This document shows positions 1-5,352 of a stretch of 6,492 nt of DNA, in pieces. Origin of the DNA: Bacteroidales bacterium 45-6 (lineage in GTDB: Bacteria > Bacteroidota > Bacteroidia > Bacteroidales > Dysgonomonadaceae); the NCBI GenBank assembly GCA_001897035.1, contig MKRS01000581.1:1-6492 (forward strand), read 5' to 3'. Below the pieces are notes generated by a model. The model did not search any database and was not told where the DNA came from. It saw nothing but the letters and a program-made list of their open reading frames with translations. Position 1 is the stretch's first letter. Each line of letters opens with the position of its first letter. The translations under genes and the position numbers were made by a program.

Positions 1-423
1 ATCAAATTTGACGATGATGTTGCGCTTCGTATATCCCCGAGCCAAACGGATGGCCGACATAACGGCTTCCGTACCCGAATTGACGAAACGCACGCGCTCC
101 ACACTGGGGATGAAACCGGTGACAAGCTTGGCTAATTCCGTTTCGGGAAAAGAAGGAATACCGTAACTGGAACCGTTCCCGATGGCATGAATGGCAGCCG
201 AATTCACTGCAGGGTGATTGTGTCCAAGGATGAACACTCCCCACGAAAGACAAAAATCAGTCAGCAAGTTACCATCCGCATCGGTAAGCTGTGTGCCGGA
301 TGCCTTGCGGACGAAAAGCGGAGTCTCGCCCACACTTTTCAATGCCCGCACAGGGCTGTTCACTCCTCCGGGAATATACTTGACTGCTTCTTGATAAGCT
401 TCTGCTGATTTTTCTCTGTTCAT
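1..423 (-). CDS. hemL: Glutamate-1-semialdehyde 2,1-aminomutase, N-terminal part (runs off left edge)
   Basis: This PLP-dependent enzyme converts glutamate-1-semialdehyde to 5-aminolevulinate, the second step of the C5 route to tetrapyrroles in the cytoplasm. The first 141 residues are present, in an unbroken frame to base 1. Family signatures are visible: PGGVNSPVRAL at residues 18-28, LGHNHP at 66-71, and NSGTEA at 115-120, a segment that holds the PLP phosphate in this aminotransferase fold. The catalytic lysine lies beyond the window. The ATG at 423-421 places the PGGVNSP motif at the usual distance from the N-terminus. No Shine-Dalgarno sequence precedes it, only an A/T-rich leader, as is common in Bacteroidota. 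It is the last gene seen in the transcription order and is separated from hemA, whose product feeds it, by a 291-bp repeat-filled spacer. Identification is secure; only the C-terminus is unseen. Confidence 0.95.
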   Translation of the reverse strand, partial: MNREKSAEAYQEAVKYIPGGVNSPVRALKSVGETPLFVRKASGTQLTDADGNLLTDFCLSWGVFILGHNHPAVNSAAIHAIGNGSSYGIPSFPETELAKLVTGFIPSVERVRFVNSGTEAVMSAIRLARGYTKRNIIVKFD

Positions 424-435
424 AATGTTAAATTA

Positions 436-505
436 ATGTGCCAAACAACGTTCGCCGAAGCGAAGGCGAGGCAATGTGCCAATATGTAAATATGCCAATT
501 GGCTT
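436..505 (+). repeat. Octamer array, downstream-gene side of the hemA-hemL spacer
   Basis: Units ATGTGCCA (436-443), then the 30-bp module, then four phased units at 474-505 including ATGTGCCA and ATATGCCA. In the transcribed (minus) strand they read TGGCACAT and end 12 bp before the hemL ATG. Confidence 0.7.
444..473 (-). repeat. 30-bp UUCG-hairpin module, copy 1
   Basis: The block is nearly identical to 2164-2193 (one mismatch in 30) and sits exactly between two octamer units. In the coding-strand RNA it contains UUCGC-UUCG-GCGAA (464-451), a perfect 5-bp stem closed by a C(UUCG)G tetraloop, an unusually stable RNA hairpin. No U-tract follows, so it is not a typical terminator. Confidence 0.75.
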
Positions 506-512
506 ACGCACG
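494..512. repeat. GCCAATTGGC palindrome module, copy 1
   Basis: A perfect 10-bp palindrome (494-503) followed by TTACGC. Bases 481-512 match 3012-3043 at 28 of 32 positions, so this is a shared module of two spacers. It lies between the octamer array and the MITE-like element. Confidence 0.65.
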
Positions 513-537
513 TTTGTTATCTATGAATTTTAATGAT

Positions 538-689
538 GGGGCTGTCTCAAAAGAAATTTTGAACGCAAATTACGCAGATTACGCAAATTGGATCGATTAA
601 CTTTATTCAATAGATCAAATATTTAGGCTGCACATAGCTGCTTGTAAAATAACAAATTAGCGTAACTTGCGTTCTTTTGAGACAGCCTC
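538..689. mobile_element. MITE-like element, 152 bp, with 18-bp terminal inverted repeats
   Basis: The ends GGGGCTGTCTCAAAAGAA (538-555) and TTCTTTTGAGACAGCCTC (672-689) are inverted repeats matching at 17 of 18 positions. A second inner inverted pair, GAACGCAAATTACGC (561-575) and its near-complement at 660-674, matches at 14 of 15. The left arm also has a short direct repeat of the form ATTACGCA. The interior is AT-rich and non-coding. GGCTGTCTCAAAA-type ends occur on insertion sequences of Bacteroidota, so this is probably a non-autonomous derivative. No clear target duplication is seen beyond a possible AT dinucleotide. The flanks resemble the cysN-cysH spacer, which lacks the element. 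Confidence 0.75.
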
Positions 690-702
690 ATTGGGTATAT
701 TA

Positions 703-730
703 TTTTTCATTACCTCATTGGCACATTGCC
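703..730 (-). repeat. Octamer arm crossing the hemA stop codon
   Basis: Read on the minus strand, ATGTGCCA (726-719), ATGAGGTA (718-711) and ATGAAAAA (710-703) are in 8-bp phase. Bases 717-730 are a perfect 14-bp inverted copy of 470-483 (GGCAATGTGCCAAT). The hemA TGA (717-715) lies inside the second unit. Confidence 0.7.
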
Positions 731-1602
731 CGCATATTCTGCCACTGATAAAATTTCGCCAGTTCCTCTTCAATAATTTCTTCCGCCCGTTGCACTTCAT
801 TTGTTCTTACAGATAAATTCCGTTTGGCAAAACGCTCGATGTCTTCCAAATTATAAAGCTTCACAAGAGGATAATTACCGATTTCCTCGGCCACATCCCG
901 GGGAAAGGCCAAGTCGAAAATCACCAGCTCCTTGTCTTTCGCCACATCTTTCTCCTTAACAATGAGATGTGGTGCCGAAGTTGCCGAAATAACCACGTCG
1001 GCCAAATCCAGCAAGGCTTGTTTTTTGTCGAAATTCACAGCCGAGGCACAATATTCCAAAGCCAGTTGCTCCGCCTTTTCAAAATTGCGGTTCGACAAAA
1101 ATACATTCGTAGCCCCTCTGGACGACAAGTATTTCAGAATATCTTCCGTCAATTTGTTCATGCCAATGATGCAGATAATTTTCTGATTCAAGTCGATGCT
1201 CAATTGCTTGAGAATATCGACCGTCACTTGGCTGTGGGACACCGCTCCTTCCGCAATTTTCGTCTCGGTACGCACTCTTTTGCCCACGTGCATGGCCGAT
1301 TGAAAAAGGCGGTTGAGCCCCGGCGAAAGCCGGTAGTTTTCCTGTGCCTGAGCATACGCCTGCTTGATCTGCCCTTGTATGGCACGTTCGCCCAACAAGG
1401 ATGATTCCAATCCGGCCGCCACACGAAAGAGATGATGCGCAACCTCTTCCGGCACAGCACCTTCACCCCAATAGACTTCCACCCGGTTGCATGTGGAAAG
1501 CAAGACGTGAGCCACCGATTTGTCCAAAGAAAACTCCTTGAAAAGCGTTTCCCGCTCTTTCAGATCGTAGGCGCTGTTATTTATAAATCTGCTTTGTACC
1601 AT
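715..1602 (-). CDS. hemA: Glutamyl-tRNA reductase, short form without the C-terminal dimerization domain
   Basis: HemA reduces glutamyl-tRNA(Glu) with NADPH to glutamate-1-semialdehyde, the committed step of the C5 pathway. The protein has 295 residues; typical family members have about 400-420. The catalytic motif STCNRVEVY is present with Cys38. The conserved stretch around AAGLESSLLGE (residues 62-72) and KRVRTET (108-114) follow. The nucleotide-binding domain starts near residue 141, but its glycine loop is degenerate (GMNKLT at 147-152, where GxGxxG-like sequence is usual). The frame stops 12 residues after the start of the helix that leads into the dimerization domain (EEELAKFYQW), so about 95-100 residues are missing. 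The stop codon lies inside an intergenic octamer repeat. The ATG at 1602 was chosen because it gives the usual distance to the xxRE motif; the open frame extends upstream only as a shadow of the preceding gene. It overlaps that gene by 26 bp, which suggests translational coupling. It could be a natural compact form or a truncated enzyme. Confidence 0.92.
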   Translation of the reverse strand: MVQSRFINNSAYDLKERETLFKEFSLDKSVAHVLLSTCNRVEVYWGEGAVPEEVAHHLFRVAAGLESSLLGERAIQGQIKQAYAQAQENYRLSPGLNRLFQSAMHVGKRVRTETKIAEGAVSHSQVTVDILKQLSIDLNQKIICIIGMNKLTEDILKYLSSRGATNVFLSNRNFEKAEQLALEYCASAVNFDKKQALLDLADVVISATSAPHLIVKEKDVAKDKELVIFDLAFPRDVAEEIGNYPLVKLYNLEDIERFAKRNLSVRTNEVQRAEEIIEEELAKFYQWQNMRAMCQ

Positions 1603-2077
1603 TGTTTCGTTCCAAGACAATTTTTCCCTCTTCCACCAACTGGTGTATCTGATCCCGGATATGGATCGACTGATACACATCACGGGCATTGGATGTGACA
1701 GCCACATTCACATGGTCATGCTTATAGATAGCAGGCGACACAAAATCACACAACACGGGATTGTCGCAGACGCTGGTCAAAATATTTAATTCCTCTGCAT
1801 CGCGCTTGATTTGGGCATTCAGCTCCTCGTTTTCGGTGCAGACATACACCAAAAAAGCACCAACCAAATCCTCTTTCTCGTATTCTTTCTGGATGCACTC
1901 GAAAGGCAGAGAATCAAACCCGGGATGAAATTGGGGCGAAATAATAATTCCCGAGTCGGAAAACCGATGCAGGATGGAGGCCTTGTGGTATCCCACCTTG
2001 CCTCCGCCAATAATCAATACCCGCTTCCCGGTGATATTGATGGCAATGGGTAGGAAATTTAGTTCTTCGCGAGTCAT
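1577..2077 (-). CDS. sirC: Precorrin-2 dehydrogenase / siroheme synthase N-terminal-domain protein (SirC/Met8-like), short
   Basis: The family oxidises precorrin-2 to sirohydrochlorin with NAD+, and some members also insert iron to give siroheme, the cofactor of sulfite reductase. The 166-residue protein shows the family NAD-binding loop GGGKVGYHKA at 24-33. The segment SVCDNPVLCDFVSPAI at 102-116 holds the conserved aspartate (Asp105) that corresponds to Asp104 of CysG and Asp141 of Met8p. The usual STxGxSPxLA stretch is replaced by TSNARDVYQSIHIRD. The C-terminal helical part of about 60 residues found in CysG-N and Met8p is largely missing, and there is no uroporphyrinogen methyltransferase domain, so that enzyme must be encoded elsewhere. 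Whether this protein has ferrochelatase activity cannot be told from sequence. It follows cysH after a 207-bp spacer and overlaps the start of hemA by 26 bp. The ATG at 2077 lies just after an octamer array and has no Shine-Dalgarno sequence. Confidence 0.87.
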   Translation of the reverse strand: MTREELNFLPIAINITGKRVLIIGGGKVGYHKASILHRFSDSGIIISPQFHPGFDSLPFECIQKEYEKEDLVGAFLVYVCTENEELNAQIKRDAEELNILTSVCDNPVLCDFVSPAIYKHDHVNVAVTSNARDVYQSIHIRDQIHQLVEEGKIVLERNNGTKQIYK

Positions 2078-2091
2078 AAATCAATATAATA

Positions 2092-2163
2092 ATTTGCCAA
2101 TGTGCCAATATGCCAATGAAATAATGTGCCGATGGATTAATGTAATAATGAGACAATATGCCA
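2092..2163 (+). repeat. Octamer array, sirC side of the cysH-sirC spacer (nine units)
   Basis: Nine consecutive units of exactly 8 bp, each beginning with AT and eight of nine ending in A. ATGTGCCA and ATATGCCA are the best-preserved forms. The array ends at the UUCG module and begins 14 bp upstream of the sirC start codon. Confidence 0.75.
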
Positions 2164-2263
2164 AATAACGTTCGCCGAAGCGAAGGCGAGGCAATGTGCC
2201 AATCACTTCGTCTATATTCATTTGATTATTATCAGATTATCTCATTAGCATATTGACACATTA
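2098..2263 (-). promoter_or_regulatory. Predicted long RNA stem between cysH and sirC
   Basis: In the coding-strand transcript, bases 2263-2236 can pair with 2125-2098 over 28 consecutive positions: 24 Watson-Crick and four G-U pairs. The core is AATGTGCCAATATGCCAAT (2099-2117) against 2244-2262. The loop of about 110 nt contains the UUCG hairpin. The stem would bring the cysH stop and the sirC start close together. A role in RNA stability or in setting relative expression is inferred; nothing in the sequence proves it. Confidence 0.5.
2164..2193 (-). repeat. 30-bp UUCG-hairpin module, copy 2
   Basis: Second copy of the module at 444-473, with one C/T change outside the hairpin. The stem-loop lies at 2184-2171 on the minus strand. 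It is again bounded by octamer units (2156-2163 and 2194-2201). Together with the adjoining octamers the two copies match over 49 bp (435-483 and 2155-2203) with two mismatches. Confidence 0.75.
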
Positions 2264-2277
2264 CCCGATTGACACAT
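2214..2277 (-). repeat. Octamer array, cysH side of the cysH-sirC spacer (eight units)
   Basis: Read on the minus strand, eight consecutive 8-bp units each begin with AT, among them ATGTGTCA twice (2277-2270 and 2261-2254). The orientation is opposite to that of 2092-2163, giving an inverted pair of arrays around the UUCG module. Confidence 0.75.
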
Positions 2278-2284
2278 TAAAAAA

Positions 2285-2986
2285 TTATCTCTTATGCAAT
2301 CCGCACTCCTTGTGTTCGGGATTTTCCCACCACCAGCGTCCGGCGCGGACATCCTCGCCTTCGGCCACCGCCCGCGTGCAAGGCTGGCAGCCGATGCTCG
2401 GGAAGCTTTTGTCGTGAAGCACATTGTAAGGAACACGATTCGCTTTGACGTAGTCCCACACTTGCTGTTCCGTCCAATGCACTAATGGATTGATCTTTAT
2501 CAGCTTGTTGGCCTCGTCCCATTCCACGGCTTGCACACCCGTGCGGGTCACCGATTGCTCCTGCCTCAATCCGCAAATCCAAACATCGAGCGAGGACAAA
2601 GCACGCAGGAGCGGCTCTATCTTGCGAACGCCGCAGCATTGCTTGCGCTTATCGATGCTCTCGTAGAATCCGTTGATGCCATTTTCGAGGACATATTTCT
2701 GCACAGGCTCATTTTTTGGAAAATACACCTCGATCTTAATCCCGTATTTCATGTTCGTTTTGTCGATCAACGAATAGGTTTCGGGAAAAAGCCGCCCCGT
2801 ATCGATCGTGAAAATCCGGGCTTGCTTGTCCGTTTTCAGGATCAAATCGGTGAGCACTTGGTCTTCCAATCCCAAGCTGGAAGCCAGAGCGATGCGATTC
2901 CCATATTTCGGCAGGAAATAAGCCAGAATATCTTCGGGCGACTTTCCATCGAATTGTTTATTTAATTCTTCAATTTCCAGTTTCAT
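2285..2986 (-). CDS. cysH: Assimilatory APS reductase, [4Fe-4S] type (CysH family)
   Basis: This enzyme reduces an activated sulfate to sulfite with electrons from thioredoxin. The 233-residue protein has the nucleotide-binding ATP-pyrophosphatase-like fold with SSLGLEDQV near 36-44 and TIDTGRLFPETY at 60-71. Cys117-Cys118 and Cys200-x-x-Cys203 match the four iron-sulfur ligands of the APS-reductase branch. Cys228 in the C-terminal KECGLH motif is the catalytic thiol. PAPS reductases of the E. coli type lack the CC and CxxC pairs, so APS is the predicted substrate. This agrees with the absence of an APS kinase in the neighbouring sulfurylase genes. The product sulfite would go to a siroheme-dependent sulfite reductase that is not in the window. 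The length is normal for the family. The gene follows cysN after a 157-bp repeat-bearing spacer. The start at 2986 gives the standard N-terminus and sits in an A/T-rich leader. Confidence 0.95.
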   Translation of the reverse strand: MKLEIEELNKQFDGKSPEDILAYFLPKYGNRIALASSLGLEDQVLTDLILKTDKQARIFTIDTGRLFPETYSLIDKTNMKYGIKIEVYFPKNEPVQKYVLENGINGFYESIDKRKQCCGVRKIEPLLRALSSLDVWICGLRQEQSVTRTGVQAVEWDEANKLIKINPLVHWTEQQVWDYVKANRVPYNVLHDKSFPSIGCQPCTRAVAEGEDVRAGRWWWENPEHKECGLHKR

Positions 2987-2996
2987 AATAAAATTA

Positions 2997-3036
2997 ATTT
3001 GCTAATATGCCAATGTGAAAATGTGCCAATTGGCTT
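2997..3036 (+). repeat. Octamer array, cysH side of the cysN-cysH spacer (five units)
   Basis: Five phased 8-bp units including ATATGCCA (3005-3012) and ATGTGCCA (3021-3028), ending in the palindrome module. The first unit starts 10 bp from the cysH start codon. Bases 3020-3030 are a perfect 11-bp inverted match to 3128-3138 at the other end of the spacer. Confidence 0.7.
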
Positions 3037-3043
3037 ACGCCCG
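3025..3043. repeat. GCCAATTGGC palindrome module, copy 2
   Basis: Second copy of the palindrome block of 494-512, identical over GCCAATTGGCTTACGC. It directly continues the octamer array in front of cysH. Confidence 0.65.
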
Positions 3044-3060
3044 ATGGTTGGTTAAGAAGC

Positions 3061-3137
3061 TTAGTAATTTATTAATTCTTTGATTAGATCATTGAATATA
3101 TTATTTCATCATTTCATTCATTATCTCATTGGCACAT
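3061..3137 (-). repeat. Octamer array, cysN side of the cysN-cysH spacer
   Basis: Read on the minus strand, ATGTGCCA, ATGAGATA and ATGAATGA occupy 3137-3114 in phase, and four more AT-initial octamers occupy 3092-3061. The interval 3093-3113 is out of phase. The first two units match those at the end of hemA (726-711) with one change. The array begins 6 bp after the cysN stop. Confidence 0.6.
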
Positions 3138-3143
3138 TAGTTA

Positions 3144-4433
3144 TCAAATCACATACGTCTGTTCTTCCAGCGAGTCCACAATCATCCCTGCACCCACCGT
3201 TTCGAAGGTGGCTTCATCGATGATGACCAAGCTTCCCGTGACCCGGTTTTCGGCGTACAGATCATGCTTCAGCGGCTTGGATGTTTTGATCTTGATGTGG
3301 GCAATATCGTTCATTTTCACGAGCTTGTCGCCTATCACGTTTTCCAATTCATTGATATTCACCTTATAATACACATCCTTGATGAAGCCAAACACCTCGT
3401 CGGTGGTGTGGCGAATGATGTATTTCGCCCCGATACTCAGCGGGCGGTGGTTCAACCAACACACCAGCAACGAAATGTTGGCGTCCACCCGGGGCAACTC
3501 GTCGGACTTCACAATCATGTCGCCACGGCTCACATCCACATTGTCGCTCAAGCGAATAGCCACCGATTGCGGGGCATAAGCCTCTTCCAGAGACTTGTCC
3601 GCCTCATCAATCGCCTTGATAGTGGATTCGGTGTAAGACGACAAGATGGTCACTTTGTCGCCCACCTTCACCCTTCCGCTTGCCAACCGACCCGCATAAG
3701 CGCGGTAGTCGTGGAATTCATCGCTTTGCGGACGAATCACATATTGCACCGGGAAACGGGCTTTCAACCTTTCGATGCTTTCTTTCACAGGCAACGACTC
3801 AAGCAAGCTCAACAAGGGTTGGCCTTCATACCAAGGCGTCTTGTCGGAAGCATTCACCACGTTGTCACCGTCCCGTGCCGAAATGGGAATGTAGATGACA
3901 TTCTTCAAATTCAATTTTTCGGCAATGGCCGTATATTCGGTTTTGATATTGTTGAATACTTCTTCCGAAAAATCCACCAAGTCCATCTTGTTCACGGCCA
4001 GAATCACGTAGTCCAATCTCAGCAGCGAAGCCACATAGGAATGGCGTTTGGTCTGTTCGATGATGCCATTGCGGGCATCCACCAAAATGATGGCCGCATC
4101 AGCTGTGGAAGCTCCCGTCACCATGTTACGGGTGTACTCGATGTGCCCAGGCGTGTCGGCGATGATAAATTTTCGTTTCGGCGTGGCGAAATATCGGTAA
4201 GCCACATCGATCGTGATTCCTTGCTCGCGCTCGGCACGGAGTCCGTCGGTGAGCAAAGCCAAATTCACCTCCTCGTTTCCGAGGCGTTCGCTGGCCGCCT
4301 TCACCGCTTCCATCTGATCTTCAAAAATCGATTTGCTGTCGTACAGCAACCGGCCTATCAGTGTGCTTTTTCCATCGTCAACGCTTCCGGCCGTGGTGAA
4401 GCGAAGGAGTTCCATATCTAAATATCCGCTCAT
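3144..4433 (-). CDS. cysN: Sulfate adenylyltransferase subunit 1 (GTPase subunit CysN), no APS kinase fusion
   Basis: CysN is the regulatory GTPase of ATP sulfurylase. GTP hydrolysis drives formation of APS from ATP and sulfate by CysD. The 429-residue protein carries the translation-factor-type G motifs in order: P-loop GSVDDGKS at 16-23, GITID at 72-76 (switch I region), DTPGH at 93-97, NKMD at 148-151 and SAR at 185-187. Elongation-factor-like beta-barrel domains follow (GRLASGRVKVGD and onward). It ends about where barrel domain III should end, so there is no C-terminal CysC-type APS kinase as found in CysNC/NodQ fusions. The ATG at 4433 was chosen because it lies 16 bp after the cysD stop. 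The open frame continues upstream to 4517 but only over cysD codons. An alternative start is the internal ATG at 4415, six codons later. A long antisense open frame over this gene is a shadow. Confidence 0.96.
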   Translation of the reverse strand: MSGYLDMELLRFTTAGSVDDGKSTLIGRLLYDSKSIFEDQMEAVKAASERLGNEEVNLALLTDGLRAEREQGITIDVAYRYFATPKRKFIIADTPGHIEYTRNMVTGASTADAAIILVDARNGIIEQTKRHSYVASLLRLDYVILAVNKMDLVDFSEEVFNNIKTEYTAIAEKLNLKNVIYIPISARDGDNVVNASDKTPWYEGQPLLSLLESLPVKESIERLKARFPVQYVIRPQSDEFHDYRAYAGRLASGRVKVGDKVTILSSYTESTIKAIDEADKSLEEAYAPQSVAIRLSDNVDVSRGDMIVKSDELPRVDANISLLVCWLNHRPLSIGAKYIIRHTTDEVFGFIKDVYYKVNINELENVIGDKLVKMNDIAHIKIKTSKPLKHDLYAENRVTGSLVIIDEATFETVGAGMIVDSLEEQTYVI

Positions 4434-4449
4434 AATCTTATAATATAAT

Positions 4450-5352
4450 TCAAAAATATCCAGCCTTCTTCCGATCCTCCATGGCGGCTTCGGAGCGTTT
4501 GTCGTCCGAGCGGCCACCCCGTTCAGTGACGCGGGAAGAGGCTATTTCTCCGATAATATCTTCCAACGTATTTGCTTCCGAGATGGTTACGCCCGTGCAA
4601 GTGATGTCGCCGATGGTGCGGCAACGGATGCGTTTGCGAATGACTTGTTCGGAGGGTTTCAACTGCATGAAAGGATAATAAGCCAGCCAAGTACCGTCCC
4701 GTTCGAAGACTTCCCGTTCATGGGTGTAATACAGGCTTGGCAGTTCGATGTCCTCTTGCAGGATGTATTGCCACACATCCATTTCTGTCCAATTGCTCAA
4801 GGGAAAAATGCGGAAATGCTCGCCCAACTGCTTTTTGCCGTTGAAAATATTCCACAATTCAGGCCGCTGATTCTTCGGGTCCCATTGTCCGAACTCATCC
4901 CGGTGCGAAAAGAAACGCTCCTTGGCACGGGCTTTTTCTTCGTCGCGACGTGCCCCGCCAAGAGCTGCATCGAACTTGTATTTTTCGAGCGTATCGAGCA
5001 GAGTCACCGTCTGGAGCTTGTTGCGGCTGGCATTGTAGCCTGTTTCTTCCACCACGCGGCCAGCATCGATCGACTCCTGCACGGAACCCACGATGAGTTT
5101 CACGCCGAGCTTCTTCACCAAGTCATCGCGGTAAGTGATGGTTTCTTCAAAATTGTGCCCCGTGTCGATGTGCACAAAGGGAAACGGGATGGACGCCGGA
5201 TAGAAGGCTTTGTAGGCCAAATGGGCCATCACAATAGAATCTTTCCCTCCGGAAAAAAGCAAGGCCGGTTTTTCAAACTGGGCGGCCACTTCCCGAAGCA
5301 CGTAGATCGATTCCGATTCGAGTTCTTTCAAATGTGTTAGTCTGTCGCTCAT
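4450..5352 (-). CDS. cysD: Sulfate adenylyltransferase subunit 2 (CysD)
   Basis: CysD is the catalytic subunit of the heterodimeric ATP sulfurylase and adenylates sulfate to APS. The protein has 300 residues, close to the 302 of E. coli CysD. It carries the PP-loop motif SGGKDS at 34-39, HIDTGHNFEET at 61-71, GGARRDEEKARAKER at 132-146, PLSNWTEMDVW at 184-194, and the family C-terminal signature from TERGGR (276) to the terminal KKAGYF. The ATG at 5352-5350 overlaps the TGA of hemB as ATGA, a configuration typical of translational coupling. The frame is open further upstream to 5640, but that part is antisense-free shadow of hemB and does not resemble CysD. cysN follows after 16 bp, as expected for partners of one complex. 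Nothing unusual is seen within the gene. Confidence 0.97.
   Translation of the reverse strand: MSDRLTHLKELESESIYVLREVAAQFEKPALLFSGGKDSIVMAHLAYKAFYPASIPFPFVHIDTGHNFEETITYRDDLVKKLGVKLIVGSVQESIDAGRVVEETGYNASRNKLQTVTLLDTLEKYKFDAALGGARRDEEKARAKERFFSHRDEFGQWDPKNQRPELWNIFNGKKQLGEHFRIFPLSNWTEMDVWQYILQEDIELPSLYYTHEREVFERDGTWLAYYPFMQLKPSEQVIRKRIRCRTIGDITCTGVTISEANTLEDIIGEIASSRVTERGGRSDDKRSEAAMEDRKKAGYF

Larger units (their letters stand above)
424..714. other. hemA-hemL spacer (291 bp): repeat modules plus MITE-like insertion
   Basis: There is no coding potential and no trace of the missing HemA C-terminus in any frame of this spacer. From the hemL side it holds an octamer unit, a 30-bp UUCG-hairpin module, further octamers, a GCCAATTGGC palindrome module, a 152-bp element with terminal inverted repeats, and an oppositely oriented octamer arm that continues into hemA. 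No Bacteroidota-type -7 box (TAnnTTTG) with a -33 partner and no intrinsic terminator were recognised. Confidence 0.7.

Noticed and set aside
444..473. Intrinsic terminator at the UUCG hairpin
   Set aside because: The stem is only 5 bp and no run of U follows on the transcribed strand; the second copy is also followed by mixed sequence.
436..505. CRISPR-like arrangement of a 30-bp block between short repeats
   Set aside because: The 30-bp block is itself the repeated part, the flanking units are 8 bp, there are only two copies far apart, and no cas gene is present.
424..714. Frameshifted remainder of the HemA dimerization domain downstream of the stop
   Set aside because: No frame in the spacer shows HemA-like sequence; it consists of repeats and the MITE-like element.
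1603..1707. Upstream extension of hemA by 35 codons
   Set aside because: The extra residues lie over the sirC coding region in another frame and do not resemble a HemA N-terminus; the ATG at 1602 gives the expected spacing to the catalytic motif.
2078..2284. Riboswitch (SAM, cobalamin or similar) in the spacers of sulfur and tetrapyrrole genes
   Set aside because: No conserved riboswitch core could be recognised; the spacers are accounted for by octamer arrays and the hairpin module.
2987..3143. Bacteroidota promoter (TTTG at -33, TAnnTTTG at -7) in front of cysH, sirC or hemL
   Set aside because: Only partial matches such as TAATTTG with wrong spacing were found in the A/T-rich spacers, which is not enough to call a promoter.
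3264..4421. 385-codon open frame on the plus strand
   Set aside because: It is fully antisense to cysN, resembles no protein family, and is explained by the codon bias of the real gene on the other strand.
4434..4517. Upstream extension of cysN
   Set aside because: It overlaps the conserved C-terminus of cysD and has no CysN similarity.
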